Assembly: GCA_025963265.1 (NCBI GenBank)
Contig: JAOPUY010000194.1
Location: forward strand, 1 to 6,200
Direction: 5' to 3'
Source: Frankiales bacterium
Lineage (GTDB): Bacteria; Actinomycetota; Actinomycetes; Mycobacteriales; Jatrophihabitantaceae
Length of the DNA: 6,200 nt
The position numbers were made by a program, and so were the translations under genes. Under the pieces are notes generated by a model. The model searched no databases and was not told the DNA's origin. It saw nothing but the letters and a program-made list of their open reading frames with translations. Of the stretch, positions 1 to 5,479 are shown piece after piece (the first letter of the stretch is position 1; the number at the start of each line of letters is the position of its first letter).

Positions 1-124
1 GCTCGTCCTCGGTCATGACCTTGATCTCTTGGCACTTGGCCTGCAGTTTCCAGGCTTTATCCGCAGCCTTCACGGGGCCACTGACCCAGTTGGAGTAATC
101 CGCTAGATCTAGGCGAACGGCCAC
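1..124 (-). CDS. Partial unrecognised protein, N-terminal fragment running off the left edge
   Basis: The minus strand has an open frame from about position 204 to the window edge with no stop. Its last 41 codons look like real protein: they begin MAVRLDLADYSNWV (GTG start at 122-124), continue with mixed charged and aromatic residues, and end VMTEDE at the edge. The other frames I read through this stretch hit stops. The start is uncertain. The GTG at 124 has only a weak purine-rich stretch (GAAG) upstream, and an ATG at 14-16 is also possible. I recognise no domain and assign no function. The gene lies on the same strand as the diguanylate cyclase gene and about 88 bp downstream of it, so it could be read through from that gene. 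It may also be a remnant. Confidence 0.35.
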   Translation of the reverse strand, partial: MAVRLDLADYSNWVSGPVKAADKAWKLQAKCQEIKVMTEDE

Positions 125-212
125 GCGATGATCTTCAACCGATCGGGCGGTATCGACCGCGCGACCAGCCGCGCACTCCCTCCGGGACAAAGTCCTTACC
201 GGTCAGGGAACA

Positions 213-1748
213 TCAGGGTGTCAAGGGAACCGGAGGCAGTTCCCGGGTGAGATCGCCGGCTGCTAGCCGCAGCTGGGGCGTGTAGATGTGGAGATCGCTG
301 CCGCCGGCCTTCTTGGCGGCGTAAAGCGCTAGATCCGCTTGCTTGAGAAGGTCGTCGGCGGCCACGTCGGTGGCCTCTGCCGTGGCGATGGTCAGGCCCA
401 CGCTGGCGTGCATGGCGAGTGGGCGGCCACCGACGGTGAATGGGGGCTGGAAGGTCTCTAGCACCCGCGCGGCGGCGAGCAGGGCGTCGCCGGCGCCCTC
501 TTCTACGAGGATCGCGAACTCGTCGCCGCCGAGTCTGGCCACGGTGTCGGTGGAGCGCAGGCAACCGATGAGCCGCTCGGCGACGCGGATCAGCAACTCA
601 TCGCCGGCGGGGTGACCGAGGGTGTCGTTGACTAGCTTGAAGTCGTCGAGGTCCAGACACAGCACCGCTAGGGGCTTGAGGTCGCGGTTCTGGCGTCGTA
701 CGGCGTGGTCGAGGCGGTCGGTGAATAGGGCGCGGTTGGCAAGGCCCGTGAGTGGGTCGTGGAAGGCCTGGCGCTCGACGGTGGCCAGGAGGCGCCGGTT
801 GTCGGCCAGCACGACGAATTGGCGGACCAGCATGGCGATTACCAGGATCACCGCGGTCAGGGGTAACGGCCCCGAGTCGAGCCCGGGCAACACCCGATGC
901 ACTCCGACAATGCCCGCGAACACCAGCGGCAGGTAGGGCAGCCACAGTCGCGCCGAGGTCGAACCCCGCACCGACTCGAGCTCGTCGGTCGGGTGGTGTG
1001 TGCTCGACAGCGCGGCCAGCCCCAGGGCTGAGAAGGCCGCTAACCAGCCGAGGTCGATCAGGCTGCCACTGTGGTAGGAGTCATGGGCAGTGAGGTAGAC
1101 GAAGGCGCTGTCGGAGAAGGCCATCAGCACGACGCCGGTGGCCAGCAGCCCGAGGGTGAGCCGCTGCGTGGTATGCGCGCGGGCCAGTACCAGGATCGTC
1201 ATCGTCACTGTGACTAGGTCAGCGATCGGGTAGGCCAGGGAGACGTCGAAGGCGAAGTGGCTGTCCCCACCGGCGCGGTAGACGCCACCCAGCACGCTGA
1301 CCCATGAGATCACGAACAGTGAGCCGGCCACGATGACCCCGTCGAGGATCAAGCGCGTGCGGGATTGGCCGCGATGAGCGGCGGGGAACAGGAACAGCGC
1401 TGCGGCGGCTCCGACCGGGAAGAGCAGGAACGCCGGGTCGGCTGCTGATGGGAACGGGGCCTGCTCACGACCCCGCCAGAGCTCGTAGTAGCACCAGATG
1501 ACCTCGCCGACCGTCCACGCCCCGAGACCGAGGCCCATGGCCAGCCAACTGCGGCGCTGGCGGCCGCGCCCTTTCTGCGCTGCCCACAGCGAGCAGACGC
1601 TCGCGGACGCTGCGAAGATCAGCAGGCCCAGATCGTCGACGGCCCGGGTGGCGAAAGCTCCGGCCCATTGGTTGCCCAGCCACAGCCCGAACACGAGCAT
1701 GGGCACGGCTAACCCCGCCGCGACGTACCACAAGCGACGCCTTCGCAT
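213..1748 (-). CDS. Membrane-anchored GGDEF diguanylate cyclase
   Basis: This 511-residue protein is predicted to make c-di-GMP from two GTP at the cytoplasmic face of the membrane. Residues 1 to about 315 are hydrophobic, with roughly nine to ten membrane segments (for example about 6-26, 38-57, 69-90, 104-123, 134-156, 172-190, 197-219, 230-248, 268-287, 295-315), acting as a probable sensor or anchor. A short linker leads to the GGDEF domain (about 326-492). It opens with DPLTGLANR (331-339), has the metal-binding segment LDLDDFK (365-371), the signature RLGGDEF (405-411) and an intact RxxD inhibitory site (R398-D401) exactly five residues before GGDEF, so it should be active and product-inhibited. 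No EAL domain follows; the protein ends about 20 residues after the cyclase fold. The frame stays open upstream to 2666, but the ATG at 1748 is chosen because a strong ribosome binding site lies 6 bp before it and the upstream translation is arginine/proline/serine-rich and not protein-like. The signal sensed is unknown. Confidence 0.92.
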   Translation of the reverse strand: MRRRRLWYVAAGLAVPMLVFGLWLGNQWAGAFATRAVDDLGLLIFAASASVCSLWAAQKGRGRQRRSWLAMGLGLGAWTVGEVIWCYYELWRGREQAPFPSAADPAFLLFPVGAAAALFLFPAAHRGQSRTRLILDGVIVAGSLFVISWVSVLGGVYRAGGDSHFAFDVSLAYPIADLVTVTMTILVLARAHTTQRLTLGLLATGVVLMAFSDSAFVYLTAHDSYHSGSLIDLGWLAAFSALGLAALSSTHHPTDELESVRGSTSARLWLPYLPLVFAGIVGVHRVLPGLDSGPLPLTAVILVIAMLVRQFVVLADNRRLLATVERQAFHDPLTGLANRALFTDRLDHAVRRQNRDLKPLAVLCLDLDDFKLVNDTLGHPAGDELLIRVAERLIGCLRSTDTVARLGGDEFAILVEEGAGDALLAAARVLETFQPPFTVGGRPLAMHASVGLTIATAEATDVAADDLLKQADLALYAAKKAGGSDLHIYTPQLRLAAGDLTRELPPVPLTP

Positions 1749-1754
1749 TTGCGG

Positions 1755-1761
1755 CCTCCTC
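1755..1761 (-). promoter_or_regulatory. Ribosome binding site fixing the start of the diguanylate cyclase
   Basis: On the minus strand the sequence reads GAGGAGG followed by six bases and ATG. This is a near-ideal Shine-Dalgarno match and spacing. It decides between the 511-residue product and a much longer open frame that extends upstream without protein-like composition. Confidence 0.8.
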
Positions 1762-2101
1762 GGCCTTATCGGCGGCTCGGAGCACAAACTGAGCGACTGC
1801 GACGAGCGACCCTGCTCACGCGGGCGACCTCCCCGGCGACCGCGTGCTGCAGCGGGGCGCTGGCCTCCGAGCACCCTTCGACGAGCTCGAGTCGCAGACG
1901 CAGACGGCCGGCGGCATTCGGGTGAACGCCGCGACCGGGGGGTGCTGCGAGGAGCACGATTACTACCAGGGTTGGCCGCAGCTGTCGCGCGACATCCACC
2001 CTGTCCGAGTTGAGCGCCGCGGCGAAGCGGCCGCGACTCGGGCCCGATTTGCTGCTGGACCGAGTGAATCGACAGCGGCGCGGAAGCAACCCACAGCTTC
2101 G

Positions 2102-2117
2102 CACGTTGTGAGACGTG
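2102..2117. promoter_or_regulatory. Dyad CACGT-N6-ACGTG upstream of ohr, possible operator
   Basis: Perfect 5-bp inverted half-sites, CACGT and ACGTG, separated by six bases, lie 42-57 bp before the ohr start codon, where a regulator of that gene would bind. A weak promoter-like pair overlaps: TTGTGA at 2106-2111 and CAAGAT at 2130-2135, spaced 18 bp. The half-sites do not resemble the AT-rich OhrR operators known from Bacillus and Xanthomonas. Five-bp half-sites can occur by chance in GC-rich DNA. Confidence 0.25.
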
Positions 2118-2158
2118 AGGACGTTTGCACAAGATCGCTCGATGGGAAGCTGGGGAAC

Positions 2159-2605
2159 ATGAAGACTCTGTACACAGCCGAGGCAGTCGTTGAAGGGGGA
2201 CGGGAAGGGCACGGTCGAACATCGGACGGTCGGCTCGACGTCGAGCTGTCCATCCCGGAAGGTTTGGGCGGCCAGGGTGGCACCGGGACCAATCCGGAGC
2301 AACTATTTGCTGTTGGCTATGCCGCCTGCTTCCAGTCCGCGCTGCTGAACGTCGCCAGCGGACGCAAGCTCGACGCCTCCGATTCACGCATCGCGTCACG
2401 AGTGGGGCTGGGACCGACCGGGCACGGTGGGATGGGCTTGACCGTTGCCCTCGACCTACACGCACCAAAGCTGTCGCCAGCTGAGGCGGCCGGCCTGATG
2501 GAGCGGGCGCACGAGCTGTGTCCCTATTCGAACGCAACCCGGGGCAACATCGATGTGACGTTGACCGTGGATGGAGTGTCACTCGAGGTCGCACGGGCTG
2601 GGTGA
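2159..2605 (+). CDS. ohr: Organic hydroperoxide resistance protein, Ohr (OsmC superfamily)
   Basis: This 148-residue cytoplasmic thiol peroxidase is predicted to reduce organic (fatty-acid-type) hydroperoxides to alcohols, normally using lipoylated proteins as reductant. It has the usual Ohr length. All four hallmark residues are visible: Arg15 in GGREG, Glu47 in TNPEQLF, the peroxidatic Cys57 in GYAACFQSAL and the resolving Cys121 in HELCPYSNATRGNIDV. Their spacing matches well-studied Ohr proteins with a constant offset. The CPYSNATRGNI signature separates Ohr from OsmC. The ATG at 2159 is preceded by GGGAAG at 2144-2149, nine bases upstream. The open frame extends further upstream to 1844, but that part is not protein-like. 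The gene is divergent from the cyclase gene and convergent with the hydrolase gene, so it is probably transcribed alone. No ohrR regulator is in the window. Confidence 0.95.
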   Translation: MKTLYTAEAVVEGGREGHGRTSDGRLDVELSIPEGLGGQGGTGTNPEQLFAVGYAACFQSALLNVASGRKLDASDSRIASRVGLGPTGHGGMGLTVALDLHAPKLSPAEAAGLMERAHELCPYSNATRGNIDVTLTVDGVSLEVARAG

Positions 2606-2621
2606 CCCTGAGGGCGTGACA

Positions 2622-2650
2622 CCGGCACCCTTCAAGTGTTGGGTGGCCGG
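2622..2650 (+). terminator. GC-rich hairpin after ohr, candidate terminator
   Basis: CCGGCACCC (2622-2630) pairs with GGGTG-g-CCGG (2641-2650). This gives a 9-bp stem with one bulged G and a 10-base loop, beginning 17 bp after the ohr stop codon. There is no T tract, as is common for proposed actinobacterial terminators. Position and stem strength support the call; the missing T tract keeps confidence moderate. Confidence 0.4.
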
Positions 2651-2924
2651 AGCTGGTCCGGGTCAAGGCGGACGGCCGCGACGGGCCGGTGATGGTTTAT
2701 GGCGCTCCCCGATGAGTCGGTCCGACACTTGATTATTTGTTGCTCAACCCGTACTGGCCTGCCTGAGTGCGCTCGTTAGTTGTCGCAGCCGCGCTCCGTG
2801 GTTGCACGGCTAACTCCGTTCGTGCCGATCAGGTCCGTCCGTTTCAGCGCCCGCCGGCGAGTGATGATTCCCCCGCTGGCAGAACGGCCGATGCGTTCAG
2901 GACTGATCGGGATGCGCACCGGCG
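2651..2924. other. Convergent intergenic region, no gene supported
   Basis: This is the rest of the gap between the converging ohr and hydrolase genes. A frame on plus that is open from 2767 runs antisense into the hydrolase and looks spurious. A short stretch at 2647-2715 on plus (PELVRVKADGRDGPV onward, ending in TGA) reads like the tail of a coding sequence, but it has no start and no recognisable family. A locally AT-rich patch lies at about 2725-2750. I see no transposase, tRNA or attachment site. Confidence 0.5.
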
Positions 2925-3797
2925 TCACAGCATCGGTGAGACCTCGTTGTTGAAGAAGTCTTTGATGCCAGCAGCGATCTCGTCGAGGTTGTCTTCCACC
3001 GCGAAGTGGCCCGAGTCGAGTCGGACCATGTGGGCAGCGGGAAGGTCGCGGAGGTAGGCCTCGCCGCCGGCGGGGGTGAAGAAAATATCGCCCTGACCCC
3101 AGAAGATGAGCGTCTTGGGCTGGGTGGTGCGCAGTCGCTCCTGCCAGGCGGGATAGAGAGCCGCGTTGGTCCGGTAGTCGTAGAAGAGGTCGAGCTGGAC
3201 TCGGTGTGCGTTGGGCCGGGCTAGGAAGAAGAGGTCCATGTTCCAGTTGTCGGGGCTGACCTGGTCAGGCTCGGGATGCCCGGTTAGGTAGATGGCTTTC
3301 ACGGTGTCGCGTTCGAGGAAGGCTTCAAGCGGGGCCTCGGTCTCGGCGTTGCGGTTGGCCCACAGCACATGGCGGATGCCGTCCCACGCCTCGGTGAAGC
3401 CTTCTTCGTAGGTGTTTGCGTTCTGGATGACTTGCCAGCCCAGCCAGTCTGGGTGGCGCTCGATGAGGCGGTTACCGATTGGGCCGCCGTAGTCCTGCAT
3501 GTAGATGCCCATCGGGCCGGTGAAGCCGATCTGAAGCATGGCGTGCTCGACGATGTCGGCGAGGTGGTCGAAGGTGTAGTCCCACGTGGCAGGGTCGGGC
3601 ATGTCGGTGTTGCCGAAGCCGGGGTAGTCGAAGGAGATCACGCGGAACTGGTCGGCCAACGCCGGCATTAGGTTGCGCCACTGATGGGAGGAGGACGGGA
3701 ATCCTCCGAGCAGCAGCAGCCGCGGTGACGCAGGGTCGCCAGCCTGACGATAGAACACGGAAAGGCCGTCGACCTCAACGGTGTGGAACGTGGTCAT
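2925..3797 (-). CDS. Alpha/beta-hydrolase, epoxide hydrolase / haloalkane dehalogenase-like
   Basis: This 290-residue soluble hydrolase has the full alpha/beta-hydrolase layout. An oxyanion-loop segment GGFPSSSHQW lies at 31-40 and the strand with FDYPGFGNTD at 56-65. The nucleophile elbow is MQDYGGPIG with Asp102, and a helical cap region covers about 125-225. The likely catalytic acid is Asp237 in GQGDIFFTP, and the catalytic His264 lies in SGHFAVED. An aspartate nucleophile points to epoxide hydrolase or dehalogenase-type chemistry through a covalent ester rather than a serine esterase. The residue after the nucleophile is Tyr, not the Trp that helps bind halide in haloalkane dehalogenases, so true dehalogenase activity is doubtful. 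The oxyanion motif begins with Gly where HGFP is usual. The ATG at 3797 has GAGG about 11 bases upstream. The gene is divergent from the DNA glycosylase gene and preceded by a palindrome and promoter. The substrate is unknown. Confidence 0.9.
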   Translation of the reverse strand: MTTFHTVEVDGLSVFYRQAGDPASPRLLLLGGFPSSSHQWRNLMPALADQFRVISFDYPGFGNTDMPDPATWDYTFDHLADIVEHAMLQIGFTGPMGIYMQDYGGPIGNRLIERHPDWLGWQVIQNANTYEEGFTEAWDGIRHVLWANRNAETEAPLEAFLERDTVKAIYLTGHPEPDQVSPDNWNMDLFFLARPNAHRVQLDLFYDYRTNAALYPAWQERLRTTQPKTLIFWGQGDIFFTPAGGEAYLRDLPAAHMVRLDSGHFAVEDNLDEIAAGIKDFFNNEVSPML

Positions 3798-3820
3798 TGT
3801 CTAGCCGCCTCTACTCCAGA

Positions 3821-3838
3821 CTGGGATGGTCATCCCAG
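3821..3838. promoter_or_regulatory. 18-bp palindrome, candidate repressor operator
   Basis: CTGGGATG-GT-CATCCCAG has perfect 8-bp arms around a 2-bp centre. It lies 24-41 bp before the hydrolase start and directly abuts the proposed -10 box, so it would cover the transcription start. A two-base loop is too tight for an efficient RNA hairpin, which favours a site for a dimeric DNA-binding protein (TetR, MarR or GntR type). No regulator gene is present in the window, so its binder is unknown. Confidence 0.6.
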
Positions 3839-3868
3839 AAGCTACGACATCGTTGGAGGCACGGTCAA
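3839..3868 (-). promoter_or_regulatory. Candidate sigma-70-type promoter of the hydrolase gene
   Basis: On the minus strand TTGACC (3863-3868; five of six bases match the -35 consensus) is followed after 18 bp by TAGCTT (3839-3844; three of six match the -10 consensus, including the key T-A and the final T). Transcription would start within the adjacent palindrome and give a leader of about 35 bases. The -35 is good; the -10 is only fair. Confidence 0.45.
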
Positions 3869-3918
3869 TACCTAGCGTGGGGACCTGGGCGCGGCGAGTG
3901 GCGGCGAACTCCCCGGGT

Positions 3919-3924
3919 TAACGT
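3919..3924 (+). promoter_or_regulatory. Candidate -10 box placing a leaderless start on alkA
   Basis: TAACGT fits the TANNNT form of actinobacterial -10 boxes. It ends six bases before the GTG start codon, so the transcript would begin at or next to the start codon. This would explain why no well-spaced Shine-Dalgarno sequence is present before this gene. There is no clear -35 box. Leaderless genes are common in actinobacteria. Confidence 0.4.
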
Positions 3925-3930
3925 GGTGGG

Positions 3931-4635
3931 GTGACGTCAACTGCGGTTCGGACCTACTCGGCGCTGGCGCAACGAGGCCCCGTGCTGGCCACGGTGATCG
4001 ACAAGTATGGCCGGCCAAACCCGTTCGAATGGCACGACGGAGGCCGAACCGGCAACAGCCAGTTCGCGGCGATGCTGTTGCACATCGTCGGACAGCAGAT
4101 CTCAGCCGTCGCCGCGTTCACCGTCTTCGACCGCATCACCGCCCGTATGGGCGGTGCGGTGCCGACCCCGCAGCTGATCGCTGGACTCGGAGCGGATGCG
4201 CTGCGCCGCTGCGGCTTGTCACGGGCTCGGGCTGGCTATGCGGTCGCGTTGGCCGACGCTCAGTTGTCCGGAACGCTGGACATCGAGCATCTCGACACGA
4301 TCAGCGACGACGAGGTGATCACGCGGCTCACCGCGGTGTCCGGTATTGGGCTGTGGTCCGCGCAGACGTTCTTGATCCACAATCTCGCGCGCCCCGACGT
4401 GATGCCCGAGGGCGACGGGGGAGTCCGTCGCGCAGTGAAGGACCTGTGGGCTCTGGATCGCCTACCGTCGCCCGTCAGCGTCCGTCAGCGAGCCATGGAT
4501 TGGGCGCCCTACCGGTCCTACGCCGCGGCGCTGTTGTGGCGGTCCCTGCGACCGCTCGGCGAGCTGTCCGACCCGAAGGAGCGTGCCTTGCACCAGCGGG
4601 CCCGAGCGGGCAAAGTGGGTGGTGCGTCCCACTAG
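3931..4635 (+). CDS. alkA: DNA-3-methyladenine glycosylase II, AlkA-type (HhH-GPD)
   Basis: This 234-residue base-excision repair enzyme is predicted to cut alkylated purines such as 3-methyladenine from DNA, leaving an abasic site. It contains the HhH-GPD glycosylase core without the extra domains of longer AlkA or Ada-AlkA proteins. Visible signatures are HIVGQQIS (51-58), typical of AlkA, and the helix-hairpin-helix segment LTAVSGIGLWSAQTF (133-147). The likely catalytic Asp162 lies in EGDGGVRRAV, about 15 residues after the hairpin, as in AlkA. The C-terminal WAPYRSYAAALLWR (191-204) is also typical of this group. There are no cysteines of a Fe-S cluster, which argues against Nth or MutY. 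The first codon is GTG, chosen because it begins the conserved-looking frame and a -10-like box lies just upstream; a leaderless transcript is likely. The downstream ABM gene is 42 bp away on the same strand and probably co-transcribed. Confidence 0.88.
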   Translation: MTSTAVRTYSALAQRGPVLATVIDKYGRPNPFEWHDGGRTGNSQFAAMLLHIVGQQISAVAAFTVFDRITARMGGAVPTPQLIAGLGADALRRCGLSRARAGYAVALADAQLSGTLDIEHLDTISDDEVITRLTAVSGIGLWSAQTFLIHNLARPDVMPEGDGGVRRAVKDLWALDRLPSPVSVRQRAMDWAPYRSYAAALLWRSLRPLGELSDPKERALHQRARAGKVGGASH

Positions 4636-4665
4636 CGGCGACGCAGCCTGGTTTGATCGGCAGAT

Positions 4666-4671
4666 GAGGAG
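4666..4671 (+). promoter_or_regulatory. Ribosome binding site for the GTG start of the ABM protein
   Basis: GAGGAG lies six bases before the GTG at 4678. This supports the non-ATG start and translation of this gene from an upstream transcript rather than a leaderless start of its own. Confidence 0.7.
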
Positions 4672-4677
4672 TTTCCA

Positions 4678-5349
4678 GTGTTCTCGGTGCTGTTTGAAGT
4701 GCACCCTCGCGGTGACCAGTGGGACTCATACCTGGAGTACGCGAAGATGCTGCGTCCGGAGCTAGAGCAGATCGACGGCTTCGTAGACAACATCCGCTAC
4801 GGCAGTTTGACCAGGGACGGGTGGATTTTGTCCCTGTCCGGGTGGCAAGAGGAGAAGGCGCTGGTCCGATGGCGCACCCGGGTGCGGCATCACGAGATTC
4901 AGGTCAAAGGCCGCACCAAGGTCCTGTCCGATTACCACCTTCGCGTAGGCCAGATCACCGAGGACACCGAGCTTCCGGAGGGACAGGTGCTCGTGGAGCA
5001 ACGACTGGACGAGACCGAGGTCGGCGAGGGAACCACCGTGACCCTGCTCGACGCTCATCGAGACCCCGCCGAGGTGGAGGCCGCTTCGGCAGAAGATGTC
5101 GCTGGTTGGCTGGGGCTCGACGCTGAGGCACCCGGTCTGTTGTCGTGGGATGTGTTCAACGCAGTTCTGCGGCCAGGCGACGTCATCGCCATGCTGTCGT
5201 GGCGCGCGCACACGGACGCCGACGCTTTCCGCGCGGGGCCGGGAGCGCCCAATGGTGTGCGCCTACGCCAGATCCGGGTCGTACGCGACTACGGGATGTA
5301 TGACCGACGGGAGAACCCGCAGTACTACCCCGACATCGCGCGAGCCTGA
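4678..5349 (+). CDS. Tandem ABM-domain protein (antibiotic biosynthesis monooxygenase superfamily)
   Basis: This 223-residue soluble protein appears to be two dimeric alpha-beta barrel (ABM) domains in one chain. The first (about 1-93) starts MFSVLFEVHP, has the helix with YLEYAKMLRPELEQIDGF (18-35), a strand ending in LSLSGW (51-56) and RHHEIQ (70-75). The second (about 118-210) is more diverged but repeats the pattern, with TVTLLDAHR near its start and VIAMLSWRAHTDADAFRA (169-186) matching the W-x-x-x-x-A/F helix of the first. Single ABM domains usually work as dimers, so the fused form may fold as a pseudo-dimer. Family members include cofactor-free oxygenases and haem-degrading enzymes, but many have no known reaction, so the substrate cannot be given. 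The start is GTG with a good ribosome binding site. It follows alkA by 42 bp, suggesting an operon, and is followed at once by a hairpin. Confidence 0.85.
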   Translation: MFSVLFEVHPRGDQWDSYLEYAKMLRPELEQIDGFVDNIRYGSLTRDGWILSLSGWQEEKALVRWRTRVRHHEIQVKGRTKVLSDYHLRVGQITEDTELPEGQVLVEQRLDETEVGEGTTVTLLDAHRDPAEVEAASAEDVAGWLGLDAEAPGLLSWDVFNAVLRPGDVIAMLSWRAHTDADAFRAGPGAPNGVRLRQIRVVRDYGMYDRRENPQYYPDIARA

Positions 5350-5378
5350 GGTCGCGGCCTTCCCGATCAGCCGCGCCT
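5349..5378 (+). terminator. Hairpin at the ABM stop codon, candidate terminator
   Basis: AGG-t-CGCGGC (5349-5358) pairs with GCCGCGCCT (5370-5378). This makes a 9-bp stem with one bulged T and an 11-base loop. It starts on the last base of the stop codon and lies between convergent genes, where termination is expected. No T tract follows. Confidence 0.45.
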
Positions 5379-5479
5379 GAGCGGACGCGATCGGCACCGT
5401 TCGAGGCGCCGATCGAGATCGCCAAGGGGCAACGCCCTGGGGCGCTGGCGAAGTCCGCCTCGAGGATGATGATGGTCGA

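Larger units (their letters stand above)
1749..2158. other. 410-bp divergent intergenic region, no gene supported
   Basis: This stretch separates the divergently transcribed diguanylate cyclase and ohr genes. Every frame that is open across it gives low-complexity arginine, alanine and proline-rich translation without domain signatures, so I see no gene. It must hold the promoters of both flanking genes. I find no regulator gene (such as the MarR-type OhrR often next to ohr) and nothing resembling a c-di-GMP riboswitch. The only structured element I can point to is a short dyad at 2102-2117. Confidence 0.6.

Noticed and set aside
184..194. Small GGAC-AAA-GTCC hairpin after the diguanylate cyclase gene
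   Set aside because: Only four base pairs with a three-base loop and no T tract; not convincing as a terminator.
1844..2158. N-terminal extension of the ohr frame
   Set aside because: Ohr proteins are about 140-150 residues and begin at the equivalent of the ATG at 2159. The extension has no protein-like features.
1766..2302. Minus-strand frame of 178 codons with a short hydrophobic stretch
   Set aside because: It overlaps the start of ohr in antisense, has a composition typical of GC-rich shadow frames and shows no domain.
1749..2666. N-terminal extension of the diguanylate cyclase frame to 817 residues
   Set aside because: A strong ribosome binding site and ATG at 1748 start the hydrophobic domain directly. 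The upstream translation is arginine/serine/proline-rich and lies antisense to the well-supported ohr gene.
2767..3057. Plus-strand frame of 96 codons
   Set aside because: Its second half is antisense to the hydrolase and the first half lacks a ribosome binding site or recognisable sequence.
4471..4490. Tandem 10-bp near-repeat (CCGTCAGCGT/CCGTCAGCGA) inside alkA
   Set aside because: The unit is not a multiple of three, yet the frame continues into a conserved C-terminal motif, so it is a chance repeat rather than a recent duplication.
5433..5444. CGCCC-TG-GGGCG inverted repeat in the gap before the MFS stop
   Set aside because: The loop is too small and the stem too short to support a terminator call; the hairpin at 5349-5378 is better placed.
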